A stretch of DNA of 64,000 nucleotides from assembly GCF_900101435.1 (NCBI RefSeq), contig NZ_FMZH01000006.1, forward strand, positions 250,902 to 314,901, in the 5' to 3' direction. This document shows positions 44,361-53,690 of this stretch, one piece after another. Every line of letters starts with the position of its first letter. Position 1 is the stretch's first letter. The position numbers and the translations under genes are program-made. Source of the DNA: Pedobacter soli. Lineage in GTDB: Bacteria > Bacteroidota > Bacteroidia > Sphingobacteriales > Sphingobacteriaceae. The notes below the pieces were generated by a model, which saw nothing but the letters and a program-made list of their open reading frames with translations, ran no database searches and had not been told where the DNA came from.

Positions 44361-45717
44361 GCTAAATAATAACCTGGCTGAAATACAAAACTGGGAAACA
44401 CTTTCAGTACATGCCAACAGCAAAATTATCGATGCACGGGGAACCAAGCGATTGGGTAGAATCCTCCTGTTTATTATGGCTTTTTTTGTACTGTTACTTT
44501 TTCTCCCCTACCGCCAAACTATTCCGGGGCGTGGTACAGTTACCGCACTTCGACCTGAAGACCGGCCACAAACCGTTCAGAACCAGATTGGGGGCCGTAT
44601 AGAGCATTGGGCCGTACGCGAAGGGCAGGAAGTAAAAAAGGGCGATACTATTCTGGTGATTTCAGAAACCAGTCAATCTTATTTCGACCCTGAATTACCC
44701 ACAAGACTAAACGAACAGTTGGATGCCAAGCGAGGTAGCGAAACTGCTGCAGTACAAAAGATTGATGCCACCAAAGCCCAGATGAAGGCTTTGAGTGATG
44801 GTTTACGCTTTCAGATGAAAGCTGCCGAAAATAAGGTACTACAAGCCAAAAACTATGTAAGCATTGATAGTGCTGAGCTGCTTGCCGTTCAAAAGTTTTA
44901 CGAAACCACCAGGGTGCGTTTAGAACGATACGAAACCGGCTATAAAAATGGTCTATTCTCGTTAACAGATATTGAAACACGCCGGCTTAAGCTGCAGGAA
45001 GATAATGCCAAGGTAATTAGCCAGCGCAATAAGCTAAACAACTCGGCACAGAACTTATTAAACGCTTCGATTGAGCTCGATAACATTAGGGCAAAGTACC
45101 AGGAATCGATGTCGAAAGCACAATCAGATATGAGTTCGGCCATATCGAGTAAAGCCAGTGCGCAAGGCGATATCGCCAAATTGCGTAACGATATTTCGAA
45201 TGTAAGTATCAGGCGCGGGCTTTATGTAGTGCGTGCGCCTCAAAGCGGATTTATTGTTAAAACTTTAAAAGCCGGTATAGGCGAAAATATTAAAGAAGGT
45301 GAATCGGTAGCTACTTTGCAGCCAAAATCGCCCATGGTAGCTGCAGAATTGTATGTAAGTGCCATGGATGTGCCGCTAATATTGGATACCAGCGATGTGC
45401 GCCTGCAGTTTGAAGGCTGGCCATCGGTACAGTTCTCTGGCTGGCCATCGGTAGCGGTGGGCACCTTTGCAGGCAAGGTTTTTTCTATCGACCGCATGAG
45501 CAGCACAGGCGGAAAATACCGTTTATTGGTGAGTCAAACCAATCCGGTTCCATCAAAAGACGAGCCATGGCCAGCTCAGTTGAGACAAGGTTCGGGGGTT
45601 TACGGCCGCATCATTTTGCGTTCTGTTCCACTTTGGTATGAGATATGGCGTCAGCTGAATGGTTTTCCGCCTAGTTTGGAGAAAGAGCCTGCAGGCCTTG
45701 CTAAGGATAAGAAATAG
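44353..45717 (+). CDS. HlyD-family periplasmic adaptor (membrane fusion protein)
   Basis: 454 residues. One membrane helix at about 35-53 (RILLFIMAFFVLLLFLPY). Next is a lipoyl-like half motif (GGRIEHWAVREGQEVKKGD), then long coiled-coil hairpins (residues about 120-290), then the second lipoyl half RAPQSGFIVKTLKAGIGENI and a beta-barrel with QFEGWPSVQFSGWPSVAVG. This is the order in HlyD/LapC-type adaptors. The ATG overlaps the preceding gene by 8 nt, so the two are translationally coupled. It bridges the inner-membrane protein to TolC. Confidence 0.9.
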   Translation: MGKLNNNLAEIQNWETLSVHANSKIIDARGTKRLGRILLFIMAFFVLLLFLPYRQTIPGRGTVTALRPEDRPQTVQNQIGGRIEHWAVREGQEVKKGDTILVISETSQSYFDPELPTRLNEQLDAKRGSETAAVQKIDATKAQMKALSDGLRFQMKAAENKVLQAKNYVSIDSAELLAVQKFYETTRVRLERYETGYKNGLFSLTDIETRRLKLQEDNAKVISQRNKLNNSAQNLLNASIELDNIRAKYQESMSKAQSDMSSAISSKASAQGDIAKLRNDISNVSIRRGLYVVRAPQSGFIVKTLKAGIGENIKEGESVATLQPKSPMVAAELYVSAMDVPLILDTSDVRLQFEGWPSVQFSGWPSVAVGTFAGKVFSIDRMSSTGGKYRLLVSQTNPVPSKDEPWPAQLRQGSGVYGRIILRSVPLWYEIWRQLNGFPPSLEKEPAGLAKDKK

Positions 45718-45732
45718 ATTGGGAGGAAGATT

Positions 45733-47202
45733 ATGAATATTCTTTTGAAAAAAATATCTGGCGTACTCCTCTTCGTCTTGCTTTCGGCTAAATTTACTTT
45801 TGCGCAAAAAACAGACATGCTTCCTGTAACTAAGCACATAGATAGCACCAAAGTTTTTGCTCTTGATGATCTGCAGCTGATGGTTTTCAGGTACCATCCC
45901 ATTATTAAGCAGGCGGCATTGCTCAGCGAATCGGCCCGGGCAAAGGTGCTGCAATCGCTCGGCTACTTCGATCCTGAATTAAAAGCCGGGTTTAGCCGTA
46001 AATTATTTGGCAACACCGAGTATTACAACCGCTGGAACAATGAATTAAAGATACCGCTCTGGCTTGCCGGTGCCGATTTAAAAGTGGGTTACGAGCGCAA
46101 TGTGGGCACTTATGTTAATCCCGAAAGCCGTACAAACGGAGAAGGTTTATCGGCCATTGGTCTGAGCATACCTTTGGGGCAAGGTTTAATTATTGATGCG
46201 CGGAGAAGCACGCTGCGCCAATCGAAAATCATGGTGCAATATGCAGAGGCCGACCAGCTGAAACAGATTAACAGCGCCTGGTACAGTATTGTTAAAGATT
46301 ACTGGAACTGGTACTATACCCACAAACAGTTTGAACTGGTTAACGAAGGGTTGGATTTGGCGCAACGCCGGTTTAAAGCCCTGAGTGCGCAAACACTAAT
46401 AGGCGATAAACCGGGGATTGACTCAGTTGAGGCTTATATTACGGTACAGGAGCGGATTATCCAGAAGGAAAAAACAGCTATCGAACTGCAAAATGCCAGA
46501 CTGATACTTTCCAACCATTTGTGGAACGAAGCGGGCAACCCACTGGAACTGCCTGCAGATGCACTGCCCCAAAGTATGGTTAACAAAGCAGCTCGCCCAA
46601 ACTCACAGTTACTGGATAGCTTATTGGGCCAGGCCGCCAATCAGCATCCTGAAATTTTAAAATTACGCAGTAAGGGTGAGCAACTGGCCGTTGAAAAAAG
46701 TTACCGTCAGGAAATGCTGAAGCCTAAACTGAATGTTATTGGCAACCTGATCTCCAGCCGTACCGGCTTTAACAGCAATGTGCCGGGCTATTACGATTTT
46801 AACTGGAGCAATTACAAAGTTGGTGTCGAACTGGCTTTCCCGCTTTTTTTAAGGGCCGAACGCGGTAAGCTGCGTGAGGTAAAAATTAAACAGCAGGAAC
46901 TGGATTACGATCTTCAACAATCGGGCAGGGAAATCAGAAACCAGGTAATGGCTTCTTACAATGATCTGTCGGCCTATGCTGCACAGCTTGCGGTACAGTT
47001 AAAAAGTATCGAAAACCAGCAGGTGCTTGTAAATGGCGAGAACCAGAAATTTAATTTAGGAGAAAGTACACTCTTCTTAATCAACAGTCGAGAAACCAAA
47101 CTGATAGAGATGAAAATTAAGCAGGAAAGTATGGTGGCAGGTTACCAGAAAGCACTGGCCGAATTATATTACAAGGCAGGTACCAGAGCAGTGTTAAATT
47201 AG
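45733..47202 (+). CDS. TolC-family outer-membrane efflux protein
   Basis: 489 residues, signal peptide to about residue 24 (KFTFAQ). Two repeats of long helical hairpins (about residues 130-280 and 300-470) with segments like YSIVKDYWNWYYTHKQFELV and EIRNQVMASYNDLSAYAAQL are typical of OEP/TolC proteins. It forms the outer-membrane channel of the preceding HlyD-linked exporter, 15 nt downstream. Closed by a perfect hairpin. Confidence 0.9.
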   Translation: MNILLKKISGVLLFVLLSAKFTFAQKTDMLPVTKHIDSTKVFALDDLQLMVFRYHPIIKQAALLSESARAKVLQSLGYFDPELKAGFSRKLFGNTEYYNRWNNELKIPLWLAGADLKVGYERNVGTYVNPESRTNGEGLSAIGLSIPLGQGLIIDARRSTLRQSKIMVQYAEADQLKQINSAWYSIVKDYWNWYYTHKQFELVNEGLDLAQRRFKALSAQTLIGDKPGIDSVEAYITVQERIIQKEKTAIELQNARLILSNHLWNEAGNPLELPADALPQSMVNKAARPNSQLLDSLLGQAANQHPEILKLRSKGEQLAVEKSYRQEMLKPKLNVIGNLISSRTGFNSNVPGYYDFNWSNYKVGVELAFPLFLRAERGKLREVKIKQQELDYDLQQSGREIRNQVMASYNDLSAYAAQLAVQLKSIENQQVLVNGENQKFNLGESTLFLINSRETKLIEMKIKQESMVAGYQKALAELYYKAGTRAVLN

Positions 47203-47217
47203 CAAAGGTATAAGTTA

Positions 47218-47251
47218 TGCAGGCTGTAAGGTACACACATTACAGCCTGCA
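47218..47251. terminator. Bidirectional terminator between tolC-like and ABC-F genes
   Basis: TGCAGGCTGTAA and TTACAGCCTGCA form a perfect 12-bp stem with a 10-nt loop. It lies 15 nt after the TolC stop and 8 nt from the convergent ABC-F stop. Confidence 0.9.
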
Positions 47252-47259
47252 ATTTTAGA

Positions 47260-48894
47260 TTAATTTTGTTCTATTTCTTTAAGGCTGTCCATTTTCTTGT
47301 AAGCCAGGAAGCCTTTAATATCTGAGAAGTGCTCGCGTACGCGTTTATTACCAAATTCGAATACTTTTTCTGCTAATCCATCTAAGAAATCACGATCGTG
47401 AGAAACCAGAATTAAAGTCCCGTCGAAATCTTTCAGAGCATCTTTAATAATGTCTTTGGTTTTCATATCCAGGTGGTTGGTCGGCTCATCCAGAATTAAC
47501 ACATTCACGGGTTCAAGCAACAACTTAATCATGGCTAAACGGGTTTTTTCACCTCCCGATAGTACCTTAACCTTTTTAGTGGTATCATCGCCACTAAACA
47601 TAAATGCACCTAAAAGGTCTTTAATTTTGATGGTTCCATCCGTTAGCGGAATCTGATCGATGGTTTCGAATACGGTTAAATTTTCATCTAACAAGGCAGC
47701 TTGATTTTGGGCAAAATAACCAATTTTGGCATTGTGACCTACTTTTAAACTGCCTTCAAAATCAATTTCGTTCATGATGGCTTTAATCATGGTCGATTTA
47801 CCTTCGCCGTTTTTACCCACGAAAGCTATTTTTTCTCCCCTTTCAATCACCATCGATGCTTTTTGAAACACCACATGGTCGCCATAAGTTTTGGTTAACT
47901 CTTCAACCATTACCGGGTATTGCCCTGAACGTGGCGATGGCGGGAATTTTAAGCGTAAGGCAGAAGTATCTACCTCATCAATTTCGATAATTTCGAGCTT
48001 CTCGAGCATTTTTACCCGCGATTGTACCTGTAAGGTTTTAGAATAAGTTCCCCTGAAACGGTCAATAAATTCCTGGTTATCGGCAATAAAACGTTGTTGC
48101 TCTTCGTAGGCTTTTAACTGATGTACACGACGATCGGCACGCAATTGCAGATAATGACTGTATTTAGCCTTATAATCGTATATCCGGCCCATGGTTACTT
48201 CAATGGTACGGTTGGTAATGTTATCAACAAAGGCACGGTCGTGCGAGATAACCATCACCGCTTTTGCCGAGTTGATTAAAAAATCTTCCAGCCACTGAAT
48301 ACTTTCAATATCCATATGGTTGGTAGGCTCATCCAGCAAAATTAAATCAGGTTTCTTTAACAGGATTTTAGCGAGCTCAATACGCATACGCCATCCACCC
48401 GAAAATTCGGAAGTTTGACGCGTAAAATCCTTACGTTCAAAACCCAAACCTTTCAATACCTTCTCTACCTCTGCATCATAATTGGTTTCTTCAATTGAGT
48501 AAAACTTCTCGCTCAGCTCAGATACACGCTCAATCAGTTTCATGTAATCATCACTTTCGTAATCGGTACGAATAGTCAGTTGCTCATTCAGCTCATCAAG
48601 CTCTTTTTGCATCTGGTTAACCTCTGCAAAAGCCTTCATCGTTTCTTCAAAAACGGTAACATGATCCTGGGTAAGCAAATGCTGGGGCAAATAAGCAATT
48701 ACCGCCTCTTTCGGACCAGTTACATTACCAGTGGTAGGCTTGGCTACATCGGCAATAATTTTTAAAATGGTCGATTTACCTGCACCGTTTTTACCCATCA
48801 GGGCAATCTTATCGTTTTCGTTTATCGAAAAGGTTACATCGCTAAACAAAGTGGTTCCGCCAAATGAAACGGAAATGTTATTTACATTAATCAC
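47260..48894 (-). CDS. ABC-F family ATPase
   Basis: 544 residues when started at the GTG (48,894-48,892), giving VINVNNISVSFGG, the normal ABC-F N-terminus. The longer frame back to 49,017 adds 41 residues of unlikely composition, and a -7-like box (TATCTTTG, 48,925-48,918) lies just upstream of the GTG. Two ABC domains: Walker A GKNGAGKST and GKNGEGKST; signatures SGGWRMRIELA and SGGEKTRLAM; Walker B LILLDEPTNHMD and LILDEPTNHLD. No membrane segments. The family binds ribosomes and affects translation or antibiotic protection; the exact subfamily cannot be fixed by eye. Confidence 0.94.
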   Translation of the reverse strand: MINVNNISVSFGGTTLFSDVTFSINENDKIALMGKNGAGKSTILKIIADVAKPTTGNVTGPKEAVIAYLPQHLLTQDHVTVFEETMKAFAEVNQMQKELDELNEQLTIRTDYESDDYMKLIERVSELSEKFYSIEETNYDAEVEKVLKGLGFERKDFTRQTSEFSGGWRMRIELAKILLKKPDLILLDEPTNHMDIESIQWLEDFLINSAKAVMVISHDRAFVDNITNRTIEVTMGRIYDYKAKYSHYLQLRADRRVHQLKAYEEQQRFIADNQEFIDRFRGTYSKTLQVQSRVKMLEKLEIIEIDEVDTSALRLKFPPSPRSGQYPVMVEELTKTYGDHVVFQKASMVIERGEKIAFVGKNGEGKSTMIKAIMNEIDFEGSLKVGHNAKIGYFAQNQAALLDENLTVFETIDQIPLTDGTIKIKDLLGAFMFSGDDTTKKVKVLSGGEKTRLAMIKLLLEPVNVLILDEPTNHLDMKTKDIIKDALKDFDGTLILVSHDRDFLDGLAEKVFEFGNKRVREHFSDIKGFLAYKKMDSLKEIEQN

Positions 48895-49132
48895 AGTATG
48901 AAAATATTGAATTGCCGCAAAGATACGGGAAAGAGATGGGATTATAGAGGTGATTGGGTAGTAAGTTGAAAGTAGTGCTTGTAGGTACTGAAGTATTAAG
49001 TACTGAGTAGCAAGCACAGGAGCATAATCTCATTGGCACTTAGTAAGCCCAATATCGGTCTTTTTTTCGTCTATTTGAATACATCTATAGTATGAGTTAC
49101 TCGCCTGAGCAATTATATTGTTTTCAGGTGTT

Positions 49133-49315
49133 TTACTTACGCCTTTCGCCTTTAAACAAAAAATAAACAGTCCCTACAAAAGTAATTGCATATACCACCG
49201 CCAATGCCGGTTGCTCAAATTTCAAATTTTTAAAATCAAATTGCTTAAACAAGGTAACGCCAACAATGATGGCTACAATTGCTAAGGTAAATTTAAGTGC
49301 TTTTTTCGTTTCCAT
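49133..49315 (-). CDS. 60-aa membrane protein
   Basis: METKKALKFTLAIVAIIVGV starts the protein; two hydrophobic helices (about 8-22 and 35-53) are joined by a charged loop, with a basic end (KGERRK). No family recognised. A palindrome, TTACACCAAAGTGTAA, lies 74-89 nt upstream. Likely a real small inner-membrane protein. Confidence 0.68.
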   Translation of the reverse strand: METKKALKFTLAIVAIIVGVTLFKQFDFKNLKFEQPALAVVYAITFVGTVYFLFKGERRK

Positions 49316-49388
49316 AATGACCTTTATTTAACCGGTTAATTTATTTTACTTCTAGTTGTAAAGTTCATTATCTCATTTTAAATATCGG

Positions 49389-49404
49389 TTACACCAAAGT
49401 GTAA
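49389..49404. promoter_or_regulatory. Palindrome upstream of the 60-aa membrane protein
   Basis: TTACACCAAAGTGTAA: arms TTACAC and GTGTAA around CAAA. Its minus-strand core TTACACTTTG also occurs once in each tandem copy of the Sus-locus leader. It could be an operator or an extended -7 region. Confidence 0.5.
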
Positions 49405-49479
49405 TTTTTGATTTTCAGCGAAACGATCAATAACCGGTATACTGCGGTAAAAACAAAGGAAGACTTAAAATCAATAGTG

Positions 49480-51363
49480 CTATCTTTCCGGTAAAATGGA
49501 GGCTGCTCCCTTACTTTGGGTAATGGGCTTACTTTCCAAACTTTCCATAAAAGCGATGATAGCTGCTTTTTCTTTTACTGTAAGGTGAAGGGGCTCGCCT
49601 GAAAGGGTTTGGTTAGGCAGTTTCATCCCCAAACCAGCACCTCCGCCATTATCATAAAAATCCATAACCTGATCTAAAGTTTGGTATATCCCGTTATGCA
49701 TGTAGGGTGCTGTTTTTTTGATATTCCTTATCGTGGGAATTTTAAAACCGTTTTTATAACTATCCACCCCAACTACATTGTAATAACCTAAATCAGCATC
49801 CAAAGTGGAGTCTGTTAGCGAAACTGGGACACCAAGCACTTCTACCTCGCTCTGCACGTATTTTGGCGGGGTTACCCCATTAAATAAAGGCATAAAATGA
49901 CAGGTTGCACACTTGGCCTTCCCCATAAACAAATTAAAACCATTCACCTCCTGTGCAGATAGTGCATTCTCTGTGCCACGCATATAATCATCAAACCGGC
50001 TGTTGATTTGAGTCAGACTACGCACATAACTGGCAAGCGCATTTGTTACCTGCCCGGCATCAATTGTTTGTTTATCTTTTATAAAAAACGCCTTTGAAAA
50101 TAATAGCTGATATGATTTATTGGCTGAAAGATATTTCAGGATAGCTTCCATCGAGCCATCCATTTCCTGCTTACTCTTAATTACTTCGAGGGCCTGGTCT
50201 TCCAAAGTTAAAGACCTGTTGTCGTAAAAATAATTTGATTGTAAGGCTGCATTGAGCAGGGTTGGTACATTTCTGCTTAATAATTTCGAAGCATTATGAA
50301 TATCTGTATTTCTGGTGAGTCCATCTGTAAAAGCCAGATCAGGCTGATGGCAAGAAGCACAACTTCTTTTCAGGGTTCCGGAGAGCGAAACATCGTAAAA
50401 AAGTTTCTCCCCCAATGCTACTTTGGCCGGTGTAGCCTGAAATTCAGGACCGGGAGCAAATGCATTTACGTTAAAAGCATCAACATCAAACAATGTCGCG
50501 GCCTCCTGGTTCAGCATCCGGTTATATTTAATCTTAGGCCCTGGCAGCGCCTGTTCCAACTCTGTAATTCCGGCACTAACCTTATTGCCAAATTGCTTAA
50601 TGAACACAGCCCTGTCAAAAGAATCAAAATCAGCATGGGCATCAAGATAGCCGACCGAGCCGTCGAGATCAGTTAATAAAGTGCTGTTTTTGTCTTTGAG
50701 GTAAAGGCTGAGTATAGGACGTAAGCTTTTTAAGGACATGGAAGATTCTTCCATGCTTTTTAACGAAAGTGCATTATCATAGCCGGTAATCCCTAAAGTA
50801 ATAATCCGGAATACTTCTAATTTTGCGGCATCTAAAATTCGCCAATCTGCCAATGAAACGGCAGAAAAATAAGACATCACATATTCTGTATTGGTTATTA
50901 AATGCTTTATTTCGCAAATCAGCTCATTTTTTCTGGCAACATCGTAACCGGGATAGATAAACCCTTCGACCACCTGCAGTCCCATTGGATCCACACTACG
51001 AATGAAGGAAGCATCTAATAAATCGGCATTTTCGACCTCATTTACAGGAGGACCATTCAATCTTTTATTAAGGTCGGCACTAAAATATGCTGCCGCCCAC
51101 TCAAATCTTTTATACAATAACCTGGATTGCAGGAAGGCCTGCTTAAGCTTTTGCTCATCAGGCTGCGCTTTGTTAACTTCAAAAAAAAGGGTATCCCTTA
51201 AATAGTTGCGAAAGGACAGCATCTCACTTAAAACCTGTTTTTGAACTTTTAGCTCACGCTGGCTGGCCGGTTTTTGTGGAGTATTGCCGGAATCGACCGA
51301 GCTAAAACTGGTGGCAAACACTGCTATAAACAGTAACGCTATAATTCCAACCTTATTCAACAT
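49480..51363 (-). CDS. Imelysin-like/di-haem cytochrome c peroxidase fusion
   Basis: 627 residues with a signal peptide (about 1-22). The C-terminal half is a bacterial di-haem cytochrome c peroxidase (CCP/MauG type): haem motifs CASCH near residue 333 and CATCH near 484, plus the FTDGL, NVPTLLNAALQSNYFYD and KTAPYMHNGIYQTL segments. The N-terminal 300 residues are not typical of stand-alone CCP; LKQAFLQSRLLYKRFEWAAAYF and the following LNGPPV resemble imelysin/EfeO-type helical domains. The fusion suggests a periplasmic redox role linked to iron or cation handling. Follows the phosphoesterase gene by 29 nt, so probably co-transcribed. Confidence 0.88.
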   Translation of the reverse strand: MLNKVGIIALLFIAVFATSFSSVDSGNTPQKPASQRELKVQKQVLSEMLSFRNYLRDTLFFEVNKAQPDEQKLKQAFLQSRLLYKRFEWAAAYFSADLNKRLNGPPVNEVENADLLDASFIRSVDPMGLQVVEGFIYPGYDVARKNELICEIKHLITNTEYVMSYFSAVSLADWRILDAAKLEVFRIITLGITGYDNALSLKSMEESSMSLKSLRPILSLYLKDKNSTLLTDLDGSVGYLDAHADFDSFDRAVFIKQFGNKVSAGITELEQALPGPKIKYNRMLNQEAATLFDVDAFNVNAFAPGPEFQATPAKVALGEKLFYDVSLSGTLKRSCASCHQPDLAFTDGLTRNTDIHNASKLLSRNVPTLLNAALQSNYFYDNRSLTLEDQALEVIKSKQEMDGSMEAILKYLSANKSYQLLFSKAFFIKDKQTIDAGQVTNALASYVRSLTQINSRFDDYMRGTENALSAQEVNGFNLFMGKAKCATCHFMPLFNGVTPPKYVQSEVEVLGVPVSLTDSTLDADLGYYNVVGVDSYKNGFKIPTIRNIKKTAPYMHNGIYQTLDQVMDFYDNGGGAGLGMKLPNQTLSGEPLHLTVKEKAAIIAFMESLESKPITQSKGAASILPER

Positions 51364-51392
51364 ACCACTTTCACCGGATTAACAGGCCCTGA

Positions 51393-52739
51393 TTATTTGA
51401 ACACAAGGGCATTCCGGAACGGGTTTGCATTTTTATCCCGTTCAGCCAAAGGCTTAATGCCCCATCTGTGCTCGATAAAAGAGAGGATACTTACAGTTTC
51501 ATATTGCGTATGATCTACTACACCTTTTTTAGCAAATGGTCCGATAACAATTGCCGGAATGCGGCTTCCCGGTCCCCATCTATCAATTTTTGGCGGCAGT
51601 ACGTGATCATAGAACCCACCAAACTCATCATAGGTTAAAATAACCAATGCATCTTTTGCATTAGGGCCTTCGAGTACAGCATTGATTAATTTTACAGCTA
51701 ATTGTTCTGAAGAATATACTGCTGAACTACCCGGGTGTTCATCATTACCACCACCTGGTTTTACAAAGGAAACGTTCGGCAGGTTTCCTTCTTTTGCAGC
51801 CTTAAGGAAATCATTCTGGTCTTTTAAATGCTTCCGCCCTTCTGTTCCTTCCTTATATTTAGCAAAATACAGAAAAGGCTCGTGGTTATAAGCAAAGTTA
51901 TTTTTTCTACCGGCAACAGCATCATCCCACCCTTCAGAGTACCAGGCCCATGAAACACCTTTTTCGGTCATACCCTCTCCAATAGTTGGTATGGTTTGCG
52001 CAGGCATTAACTGAGTAGTGTCTGATTTTGCAGGATAAGGCTTGTTTCTGGATAACACAGTATTAATAGCATAACCATCAGGGGTAACAGCACCATCTTT
52101 AATCAGTTTGCCCGATGCGTCGAGTTGTGCAACCATTGATTTTGGTGCATCAGGCCAAACCGCTACGCCAGCCGAGATTAAATAAACATGGTTAAAATAG
52201 GAACCACCAAAACCACTTTGAAAAAAATTATCACATAAAGTGTACTGCTTTGCAAAAGGATACAAAGGCAGTTTTTCTGTATTGTAATAACCCATTGCCA
52301 GGCCTTTGGAATCATTATACAATGCAAACTTATCCATCTTGCCTCCATTAATCTGCATTTGATTGTGATAAAAACGGTGGGTGGCATCAGGGCTGGCCTT
52401 ATCTGCAGACACATACTGATCTATGTTAAAGAAATTATTGGGCAGATTGGTTGGGAAAGAATTGTTTCTTGGAATTTCGGGAAGGAATTTATAGGGATTC
52501 CCATCCTTATCTACCTGAATATAATTTCCCTTTCTCGCATTTTCTATACCATTTGCCCCTTTAAACTCTCCATATAAGTTATCAAAACTATGGTTTTCCA
52601 TATAGATAACCACCACATGGTTAATCTGCTGAATTCCTTTATCAAAAGAGATTTGCTGGCGACTAACATTTTTGTTGGTTCCACAACCACTAATCACCAG
52701 GATAAGAAGGCTAATATAAAAAATTCGTTTTAAGTGCAT
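51393..52739 (-). CDS. Phosphoesterase/acid-phosphatase lipoprotein (phospholipase C family)
   Basis: 448 residues, lipobox VISGC near residue 19. INHVVVIYMENHSFDNLYGEF is the family's catalytic start (Glu-Asn-His-Ser), followed by NVSFVKPGGGNDEHPGSSA and LVILTYDEFGGFYDHVLPP, both metal-binding in the AcpA/phospholipase C family. It hydrolyses phosphate esters or phospholipids outside the cell; which is unclear. First gene of a two-gene unit with the peroxidase. Confidence 0.9.
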   Translation of the reverse strand: MHLKRIFYISLLILVISGCGTNKNVSRQQISFDKGIQQINHVVVIYMENHSFDNLYGEFKGANGIENARKGNYIQVDKDGNPYKFLPEIPRNNSFPTNLPNNFFNIDQYVSADKASPDATHRFYHNQMQINGGKMDKFALYNDSKGLAMGYYNTEKLPLYPFAKQYTLCDNFFQSGFGGSYFNHVYLISAGVAVWPDAPKSMVAQLDASGKLIKDGAVTPDGYAINTVLSRNKPYPAKSDTTQLMPAQTIPTIGEGMTEKGVSWAWYSEGWDDAVAGRKNNFAYNHEPFLYFAKYKEGTEGRKHLKDQNDFLKAAKEGNLPNVSFVKPGGGNDEHPGSSAVYSSEQLAVKLINAVLEGPNAKDALVILTYDEFGGFYDHVLPPKIDRWGPGSRIPAIVIGPFAKKGVVDHTQYETVSILSFIEHRWGIKPLAERDKNANPFRNALVFK

Positions 52740-53046
52740 TTGGCTATCTTTTTTGATTCAATTACTAAAGTTATAAACTGACCGGGAAACGGGTCAAAGC
52801 ACATTTAAATTTCGAACGGATAAGCAAACCGGATTGAAGGTTAAACAGAACAGTAAATTTGTAAAACTACCTGAAATCTACCTGTTATTTCTGATTTTCA
52901 ACCGAAGGCTTATTCCGATTTTAATGTGCAGCACAAACATAAGGTATTATATTTTGCTGCGAAACGATCTGGCCAAAACAGCATTGCAACTGGCTGTAAA
53001 TTTTTAATTACATAAGTGGAACGCCATTCACATATGACATAAAAAA
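52740..53046. other. Intergenic region upstream of the phosphoesterase
   Basis: No gene seen. AT-rich; holds the promoter of the phosphoesterase-peroxidase unit, but no exact consensus was found. Confidence 0.5.
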
Positions 53047-53081
53047 ATAAAGCCTCAACAATCAGATTGTTAAGGCTTATT
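53047..53081 (-). terminator. Terminator of tRNA-Leu
   Basis: AAGCCT...ACAATC pairs with GATTGTT...AGGCTT over about 14 bp around a short loop (one wobble on the minus strand), followed there by TTTATTTTTTTA. Confidence 0.88.
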
Positions 53082-53084
53082 CAG

Positions 53085-53164
53085 TACCCAGCGCCGGAGT
53101 CGAACCGGCACGGTTTCCCACAGGTGTTTGAGACCAGCGCGTCTACCAATTCCGCCAGCTGGGC
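53085..53164 (-). tRNA. tRNA-Leu (CAA)
   Basis: Reading the minus strand: acceptor GCCCAGC pairs with GCTGGGT (one G-U), D-loop with TTGGTAGAC, anticodon loop CTCAAAC (anticodon CAA), an extended variable arm as expected for leucine, and T-loop GGTTCGACTCC. The CCA end is not encoded. One T-T mismatch in the anticodon stem. Confidence 0.95.
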
Positions 53165-53243
53165 ATTCTTATTGGACGGGGTTGCAAATGTAGATAATGT
53201 AACTTAAAATGCAAAAAATATTTTAAAATAACCTGCAACTGGC

Positions 53244-53555
53244 TTACAGTATGCGGCTTGCGTTTTCAGGCCTTTCGTCTTTCAGCTTCCGATCTACAAT
53301 AAAAGGCGCAAAAGGCAGTAATGAGGCTACAAAAATAAGTACTGTTTTACCAAATTTCCACTTTTGCTCTTGCCAGACCATCACCAACGTAGCTGCATAT
53401 AGCACAAACAGCAAACCATGTGCCCAGCCTGTATATTTTACATACAATGGCATATTTGCGAAATACTTTAAAGGCATGGCTACAAATAATAGAAGCAGGT
53501 AAGAAATACCTTCGGCAACGGCTACCTTACGAAAAATAGAAAGTGAACTGTTCAT
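53244..53555 (-). CDS. DUF3817 family membrane protein
   Basis: 103 residues from MNSSLSIFRKVAVAEGISYL; the frame can be extended 30 residues upstream, but that part is not membrane-like and the family starts here. Three predicted helices; VAEGISYLLLLFVAMPLKY and GWAHGLLFVLYAATLVMVW are the DUF3817 signature. Function unknown, in some bacteria near cytochrome genes. Confidence 0.9.
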   Translation of the reverse strand: MNSSLSIFRKVAVAEGISYLLLLFVAMPLKYFANMPLYVKYTGWAHGLLFVLYAATLVMVWQEQKWKFGKTVLIFVASLLPFAPFIVDRKLKDERPENASRIL

Positions 53556-53690
53556 GTATCTGATTGTTTGTTCCGAAAGTAAAACAAAGTATTTAGCCTT
53601 CAAAAACAAAGAAATGATTTTACAATCGGGTGTTTTAAAGACCAAAGCTTAAAGCACAAAGACTAAAGCGTAAGCCCGCGTAAATATTTG

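Noticed and set aside
1573..47202. Linking the GG-leader protein to the ATPase-less exporter
   Set aside because: They are more than 40 kb apart, on opposite strands, and the exporter membrane protein has no C39 peptidase domain.
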